Source: a virus. From it: a stretch of DNA of 64,000 nt. The notes beneath the pieces are model-generated. The model ran no database searches and was not told where the DNA came from. It saw only the letters and a list, made by a program, of their open reading frames with translations. Position numbers and translations under genes: made by a program. The stretch is taken from positions 48,168-112,167 of IMG/VR virus record IMGVR_UViG_3300042445_001170; one strand, given 5' to 3'. Below are positions 59,777-64,000 of this stretch, one piece after another (the stretch's first letter is position 1; each line of letters opens with the position of its first letter).

Positions 59777-61105
59777 TTAGATCTTTAAGTTGTGTAGCAG
59801 AATTCCATCTGCAACGAACCAGTCTTGTGGCTCTGTATTTAATCTATATACTGTTGCTACTCCATCAACCATTGTGATTGATTCGATTAGCTCGTCTGTA
59901 AGAGATCCATCTTCATTTACATGAACAAGGTAGTCTCCTTCAACTATATCTGCTGAAACTTGAACCTGGTACATGCCTTCTCTTTTAATGAATACATGCT
60001 GTACTAGAGATACTTTCTTTGACTCATTGCCATTGAAATACATTACCTGCGGTACAATTTTACCAATTTTTGAAGTTACTGTTGCTTCAACATTTCCTGA
60101 AGAAACTAGGCTGTCTGAATTCCATAGTGCTAGATCAAACTCTGACTCTTCTTGTGAGCCAACTAATGGGATTCCAGCCAAATCTACTGAGACGATTGTA
60201 TCTCCGACTGCTAGATCTTTAATAGCTTTCATTCCTGTTGTTGTTTTAATAAGTGTGTTTTCTTCTATGCATCCGCCAAACCCTGGAGGAGAGAAGAACC
60301 CTGGTGGTGCAAAGAACCCTGGAGGACCGAAGAACCCTGGTGGTGCAAAGAACCCTGGAGGACCGAAGAACCCTGGTGGTGCAAAGAACCCTGGAGGAGA
60401 AAAGAACCCTGGAGGGGAAAAGAACCCTGGAGGGGAAAAGAACCCTGGAGGTGCAAAGAACCCTGGAGGAGAAAAGAACCCTGGAGGGGAAAAGAAGCTT
60501 GGTGGTGAGAAGAATGTAGTTATGCTATTAGACGCACCTGAAGTCTGTCCTGAACCAATTGCATTTGTTGCATATACTGTGTAGGTCTGAGCAGTTCCTT
60601 GCTCTTGTGATACTGAAACTGATGTGGAGGTTGTGTTACCAGTCTTTCCATCAGATGATGCCCAGTAATAGGCACCTAGTGGTGATCCTCCGTTTGCTGG
60701 AGTAGACCATGAAACTACGTCCACTCCTGCTGAAGATGATGAAGCCGAAACTCCTGTTACTTGAGCTGGAACAGTAGCTGAAAGCGGTGTCAATGTTGCT
60801 TGTGTTGAAGGACCATTACCAACTGCATTAGATGGAGTTATTGTAAATGTATAGTTTGTTCCACCAGCAAGGCCTGTAAAAGACTTTGTAGTAGAGGTTG
60901 ATGTTTGTGTTGTTGTTGCTGGATTTGACACTATTGTATATAGTGTTGCTGCTGGTGAATCGGATGGAAGCGTCCAAGACAAGTTCGCTGAACCGTTATT
61001 GAACGCCCCTCCGTTAACACCAGTGGCAGTAAATCCAGTAACCGCCTTTGGCTCCAGGAAGTTGTCCTGTGCTGAAGACTTAATACCGATTTTCTTATTT
61101 GCCAT
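59777..61105 (-). CDS. Fn3 - FFxPPG repeat - Hint domain virion protein
   Basis: The 442-residue protein has two Fn3 domains (about 20-110 and 113-193), 13 tandem hexapeptides FF(S/A/G)PP(G/S) at 198-275, and a Hint/intein-like domain at 279-442. Hint features: Cys279 after F-G-G, block A-like CIEENTLIKT, MKAIKDLAVGDTI, the SLVQHVF His motif, and a C-terminal VYRLN...WFVADGILLHN. Asn439 is followed by LKI and the stop, not by Cys/Ser/Thr, so splicing is not expected; cleavage or ester formation at Cys279 is. SD AGGAG. Probably a fibre or surface protein that processes itself. Confidence 0.85.
   Translation of the reverse strand: MANKKIGIKSSAQDNFLEPKAVTGFTATGVNGGAFNNGSANLSWTLPSDSPAATLYTIVSNPATTTQTSTSTTKSFTGLAGGTNYTFTITPSNAVGNGPSTQATLTPLSATVPAQVTGVSASSSSAGVDVVSWSTPANGGSPLGAYYWASSDGKTGNTTSTSVSVSQEQGTAQTYTVYATNAIGSGQTSGASNSITTFFSPPSFFSPPGFFSPPGFFAPPGFFSPPGFFSPPGFFSPPGFFAPPGFFGPPGFFAPPGFFGPPGFFAPPGFFSPPGFGGCIEENTLIKTTTGMKAIKDLAVGDTIVSVDLAGIPLVGSQEESEFDLALWNSDSLVSSGNVEATVTSKIGKIVPQVMYFNGNESKKVSLVQHVFIKREGMYQVQVSADIVEGDYLVHVNEDGSLTDELIESITMVDGVATVYRLNTEPQDWFVADGILLHNLKI
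60281..60514 (-). repeat. 13 tandem 18-bp repeats encoding FFxPPG
   Basis: Units of 18 bp, plus-strand core AAGAACCCTGGAGG/TGG, differ mainly at the codon for Ser, Ala or Gly. The first unit has Ser for the last Gly. Copy number may vary by slippage. Confidence 0.95.
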
Positions 61106-61133
61106 TTTTTATCTCCTATTATTTTTAATCTAA

Positions 61134-62936
61134 TTAAGCTGACAGATCGCCAACAAGTACCCAAGTATTTGCTGCTCTCTTTATTAATGTTGCTGATGAC
61201 CATTGTGCACGAAGCTTTAAGCCTGGAGTTGCATTTACTGTAACTCCACCTGCTGCTGCGATGTCTACTGCTCCTGCTCCCACTCTTAGAACATCTAGCG
61301 ATGTGCCGACTGGGAATGCAACTGCTGCATCTGTTGGAATTGTGACTGTTGTTGCAGAAGCTGAGTTCATTTCAATCATTGAGTCTTTTTCGTTAATTGA
61401 TGAAAGTGTGTAGCTTGCTGTCTTCTGTGAAATTGGTGTAGCAGATGGGACCTTGCCTGCAAGTGCTGTTGTTACAGTAGTTGCATAGTTTGCATCGTCT
61501 CCAAGTGCTGCAGCTAGTTCATCAAGTGTATTCAATGCTGCTGGTGCTGCTGCGATAACTGCATTTACCTGTGCTGTTGCATCTGCAATAGCTTCTGACT
61601 TAGCAGTTGCAATTGCTGAAGCCTGTGCTGTAGATACTGGCTTATTTGCATCTGATGTATTATTTACATTTCCAAGACCTAGGGTGGCTGCTGTTACTGC
61701 TGCAACCTCTGACTTAAGTGCTAGGAGTGATGTATCTGAAATTCCGTGAACATTTGTTGTATCAGCGTTGTGGTCTGATACCTTTGTATCTGCTGCAGAG
61801 GCTGCTGCTGAAATAGCTGCTGCCTGTGCATTGGAAGCCTTAGTTGTAGCGTCTGCTGCAGCTGCTGTAATTGCACCAGCTACCGCTGTGTCTGCTGCTG
61901 CTCCTGCTGCGGCAATTGCTTCTGTTTTAGCAATTGCAGTTGTATTTGCTGCTGATGTGATGGCTGCTGCTTGAGCTGCTGCTGCTTTAGCTGTAGCGTC
62001 TTCTGCTGCAGTTGTTGTTGCTGCATTAGCCTTAGTTGTAGCGTCTGCTGCTGCTGCAGAAATTGCTGCTGCTTGAGCGGCGTTAGCCTTAGTTGTAGCG
62101 TCTGCTGCTGCAGTTGTAATTGCACCTGAAACTGCAGTTGTACGATCTGAAACTAAATCGTAGTCAGCAATTATTGCACCTGCTGGGATTGTTACTGTTC
62201 CAGTAAATGTAGGTGAAGCAATTGGAGCCTTTGTAGCCAAACTGTTTGTTACAGTTGTAGAAAAGTTTGCATCTGATCCCAGTGCATTTGAAAGCTCTAG
62301 AAGAGTGTCTAGCGCACCTGGTGCGCTATTAACAATGTTTGAAAGCTGTGTAGCTACATAGCCTTGGCTTGCTACAGATGTTGGTGAATTTGAAAAATCA
62401 ATATTCAAATCTCCAGTTGTAGAGTTATAGTTAAGACCATTTCCAGAAACACTTATCTTATTTCTAACAGAAGAGTCGCTAATTTGAGCTGCTGGAATTG
62501 TAGCGGCTGAATCAAGTGAAGCAACTCCGTAAGCAACTCCCTTGTCTGACTCTGGGACATATGTTGCATCTGATGTGCTTTGAAGTCCTGCTACGCCTGC
62601 TGCTACAGCTGTTGATATAGCTGATGCTACGTATGTCTTGTTTGCCCATATTGTGTCATCAATTGCTACTGTGATTGTGTTAGCACCGTCATTATATGTC
62701 TTTGTAAGACCTGTTCCAACTGCAAGAGCTGAATTTATTGCATCTTGTGCAATTTCTGTAACGCCAGGTGTATCTGATGCACCATATGCAAGTGTGCTCC
62801 AAGCTCCTGTACCGTTACCAAACTTAAACTTATTTGTGTCTGTTTCGTATCCCATTTCTCCTGCTGCTAGAATTGGGTTTACTGAGGTCCAGTCTGCTGC
62901 GACGCCTCTTCTTACTTGAATTCTTACTGTTGACAT
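61134..62936 (-). CDS. Tail fibre with Mtd-type N-terminus and Ala-rich repeats
   Basis: The 600-residue protein begins with RRGVAADWTSVNPILAAGE and YETDTNKFKFGNGTGAW, the N-terminal domain of Mtd/hyaluronate-lyase-like phage fibres. It has two copies of a repeat with AP(G/A)AL(D/N)TL.EL..ALG.DANF/Y.TTVT (about 210-240 and 465-495) and a central block of ADATTKANAAQAAA-type repeats (about 270-390) that likely forms a trimeric coiled coil. The C-terminal domain ends in ANTWVLVGDL. A receptor-binding or fibre shaft protein. Confidence 0.82.
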   Translation of the reverse strand: MSTVRIQVRRGVAADWTSVNPILAAGEMGYETDTNKFKFGNGTGAWSTLAYGASDTPGVTEIAQDAINSALAVGTGLTKTYNDGANTITVAIDDTIWANKTYVASAISTAVAAGVAGLQSTSDATYVPESDKGVAYGVASLDSAATIPAAQISDSSVRNKISVSGNGLNYNSTTGDLNIDFSNSPTSVASQGYVATQLSNIVNSAPGALDTLLELSNALGSDANFSTTVTNSLATKAPIASPTFTGTVTIPAGAIIADYDLVSDRTTAVSGAITTAAADATTKANAAQAAAISAAAADATTKANAATTTAAEDATAKAAAAQAAAITSAANTTAIAKTEAIAAAGAAADTAVAGAITAAAADATTKASNAQAAAISAAASAADTKVSDHNADTTNVHGISDTSLLALKSEVAAVTAATLGLGNVNNTSDANKPVSTAQASAIATAKSEAIADATAQVNAVIAAAPAALNTLDELAAALGDDANYATTVTTALAGKVPSATPISQKTASYTLSSINEKDSMIEMNSASATTVTIPTDAAVAFPVGTSLDVLRVGAGAVDIAAAGGVTVNATPGLKLRAQWSSATLIKRAANTWVLVGDLSA

Positions 62937-62967
62937 TATGCCACCCCTTATTTTATATTATTTGTAA

Positions 62968-62973
62968 ATTATA
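62968..62973 (-). promoter_or_regulatory. Extended -10 promoter upstream of the Mtd-type fibre
   Basis: TGG TATAAT, perfect hexamer with TGn extension; no clear -35. Predicted leader of about 25 nt carries AAGGGGTGG as SD. Confidence 0.5.
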
Positions 62974-62991
62974 CCACTGAGCCCATTACAA

Positions 62992-63351
62992 TTAAGCGTT
63001 AATTGTGCTGGAGTCAAAGGATAGATCGTATGAAGTTGTTGAAGGGGTTCCGCCGTCAGCGAATTTAGTCGCTGTTGTTACAACCCCGTTTGCCTGAACT
63101 GTATAGACTGGATTGCCATCGTAATCGATTGCTAATCCAATATCCATAAAGCTAATTGCTCCAGATGTATCTACTACATCTGTTGTATGTGCTAAAGAGA
63201 CCCAAGTTCCATTAATCTGAACCTGTAGTCTCCCTGTTGTTTCATCAAATGCTATCGGGGCGGTGCCTAATACAATATTAGAATCAAACGTAGCTGTACC
63301 AGCCACATTCAATCCATTCTTTACTCTAAAATTCTTATTTACTGTTGCCAT
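62992..63351 (-). CDS. Short fibre-associated virion protein
   Basis: The 119-residue protein starts MATVNKNFRVKNGLNVAGTA, a start I associate with small structural proteins next to fibres in T4-like and other phages, followed by strands (TFDSNIVLGTAP) and RLQVQINGTWVSL. Probably a fibre adaptor or short tail-tip protein. Confidence 0.7.
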   Translation of the reverse strand: MATVNKNFRVKNGLNVAGTATFDSNIVLGTAPIAFDETTGRLQVQINGTWVSLAHTTDVVDTSGAISFMDIGLAIDYDGNPVYTVQANGVVTTATKFADGGTPSTTSYDLSFDSSTINA

Positions 63352-63383
63352 TTAAGTTCACATATCCCCTAATTGTTATTTGG

Positions 63384-63408
63384 TGGGGGATTTTTAAGGA
63401 ATCCCCCA
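63384..63408 (-). terminator. Stable hairpin between fibre genes
   Basis: Stem TGGGGGATT/AATCCCCCA (9 bp), 7-nt loop, 14 nt after the stop at 63423. The minus strand after it (CCAAATAACAATT) has no U-tract, so this may be an mRNA 3' end or processing hairpin rather than a classical terminator. Confidence 0.5.
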
Positions 63409-63422
63409 AAACCTTTATTTAA

Positions 63423-64000
63423 TTACTTAAGTAGTGTTCCAGATACTTTAACTGTTGAGTTGTCTGTTGGTGTAACCTTTACAAGAACATTTGCACCAGA
63501 TACTTCTGCTGTAATTGTTCCTCTTGATCCATTAGTTCCAACAATTGCATATTCTGTAATTGCTACGTTATCTGATGCATCTAGTGTTAATAGGATTTCA
63601 GATATTTCATTGTGTGTTGCGTTATCAATCTTAACAAGAAGCTTGGCTGAACGGTAGTCTGCCTTTGCCCACTGGTAAGCTGTTCCAGCAACTGATGCTG
63701 TTCCAGTTGATGAGGCTGCAATCTGCTTTGCCTGATCATTTACATTTAACGCTGTGAAAGATGTTGTTCCTTCTTGCTGAGCTGTGTTAGCTGCTGCTGC
63801 TGTAGCTTCGGCTGCTGCTTGAGCGGCGTTAGCCTTAGATGTGGCGTCTGCTGCTGCTGTAGCTTCGGCTGCTGCTTGAGCGGCGTTAGCCTTAGATGTT
63901 GCGTCTGCTGCTGCAGTTGAAACTGAAGCTGCGTCGCCTGATACTCTAAGTGCTGCTTCTGCTGCTACCTTAGATGTGGCGTCTGCTGCTGCTGTAGCTT
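63423..64000 (-). CDS. Ala-repeat virion protein (5' end beyond window)
   Basis: The frame is open from 64000 to TAA at 63423, so about 192 C-terminal residues are seen. The upstream part consists of 19-residue repeats around AAADATSKANAAQAAAEAT. The C-terminal domain (from QWAKADYRSAKLLVKID to LVKVTPTDNSTVKVSG) resembles a small beta domain at the end of structural proteins in T4-like marine phages. Likely a fibre shaft with a tip domain. Start and full length unknown. Confidence 0.75.
   Translation of the reverse strand, partial: ATAAADATSKVAAEAALRVSGDAASVSTAAADATSKANAAQAAAEATAAADATSKANAAQAAAEATAAAANTAQQEGTTSFTALNVNDQAKQIAASSTGTASVAGTAYQWAKADYRSAKLLVKIDNATHNEISEILLTLDASDNVAITEYAIVGTNGSRGTITAEVSGANVLVKVTPTDNSTVKVSGTLLK
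63791..63904 (-). repeat. 57-bp tandem repeat (2 full copies, third partial) in the Ala-rich protein
   Basis: Copies 63791-63847 and 63848-63904 differ at one base; part of the unit recurs at about 63969-64000. Each unit encodes 19 residues (one heptad-rich helix segment). Similar but diverged units occur at about 61.8-62.1 kb in the neighbouring fibre gene. Confidence 0.9.

Noticed and set aside
60281-60514. CRISPR-like array
   Set aside because: Units are contiguous 18-mers without spacers and are in coding frame.
59973-60584. Plus-strand ORF rich in KNPGG repeats opposite the FFxPPG repeats
   Set aside because: It is the mirror of an 18-bp in-frame repeat; the minus-strand frame has Fn3 and Hint domains and an SD, the plus frame has none.
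59777-61105. Splicing intein
   Set aside because: No Cys/Ser/Thr after the terminal Asn and no C-terminal extein.
1-64000. Circular joining of the two window ends into one gene
   Set aside because: The two cut frames happen to join in phase as Ala-rich coding sequence, but the exact 64000-base length shows an arbitrary cut and the repeats make such a match likely by chance.

Overview
The window is a piece of an AT-rich tailed-phage genome (Caudoviricetes, siphovirus-like: HK97-type head genes, a giant tape measure, no contractile-sheath gene). Every gene I can support, about 65 of them plus three tRNAs, is on the minus strand, so the biological reading direction is from 64000 down to 1. Both ends are cut inside genes. 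The host cannot be proven from the window. A recurrent promoter form in which a TATAAT-like box sits 6-7 nt before an ATG with no ribosome-binding site fits leaderless translation as it is common in Actinobacteria, and the gene content resembles phages of AT-rich freshwater actinobacteria. That host assignment is inference.

Reading along transcription: 64.0-59.8 kb holds tail fibre proteins rich in Ala repeats, one with an Mtd-type N-terminal domain and one with two Fn3 domains, 13 FFxPPG hexapeptides and a C-terminal Hint (intein-like) domain. 59.7-54.1 kb is one tight operon of six 2-oxoglutarate/Fe(II) oxygenases of the prolyl-4-hydroxylase type plus a DUF6065-like protein and a related protein, opened by a strong promoter with a palindrome. 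54.1-51.2 kb encodes a collagen-like fibre with an S74 autoprocessing chaperone and a LamG-like protein. 51.1-46.2 kb is the head module (portal, protease with a nested scaffold start, major capsid protein). 46.2-42.2 kb holds connectors, the major tail protein and the frameshifted tail chaperones. 41.9-24.9 kb encodes a 2786-residue tape measure with a kinase-like insertion, baseplate/hub proteins and a second S74 fibre.

A short control region (24.82-24.91 kb: promoter, palindrome over the -10, hairpin with U-tract) separates the virion genes from the replication and recombination genes: phosphoesterase, HTH and zinc microproteins, DnaB-like helicase, Toprim primase, ssDNA-binding protein, DnaE-type polymerase, MazG-like protein, RecA, Hjc-like and RuvC-like resolvases and a Cas4-like nuclease. 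Then come a methyltransferase, a PF07659-like protein, small and large terminase with another 2OG oxygenase between them, three tRNAs spaced by one base, an SGNH hydrolase, a short-chain dehydrogenase, a CHAP endolysin, a thermonuclease, a small heat-shock protein, an FmdB-like zinc ribbon and a secreted PA14-domain protein with a TTG start.

Likely logic: structural genes are tuned by terminator-promoter pairs after the capsid and tail-tube genes, by a CCCAAAC frameshift site and by an internal scaffold start. The hydroxylase cluster sits directly between proteins with PPG and collagen-like repeats, which suggests, without proof, that it modifies virion fibres.
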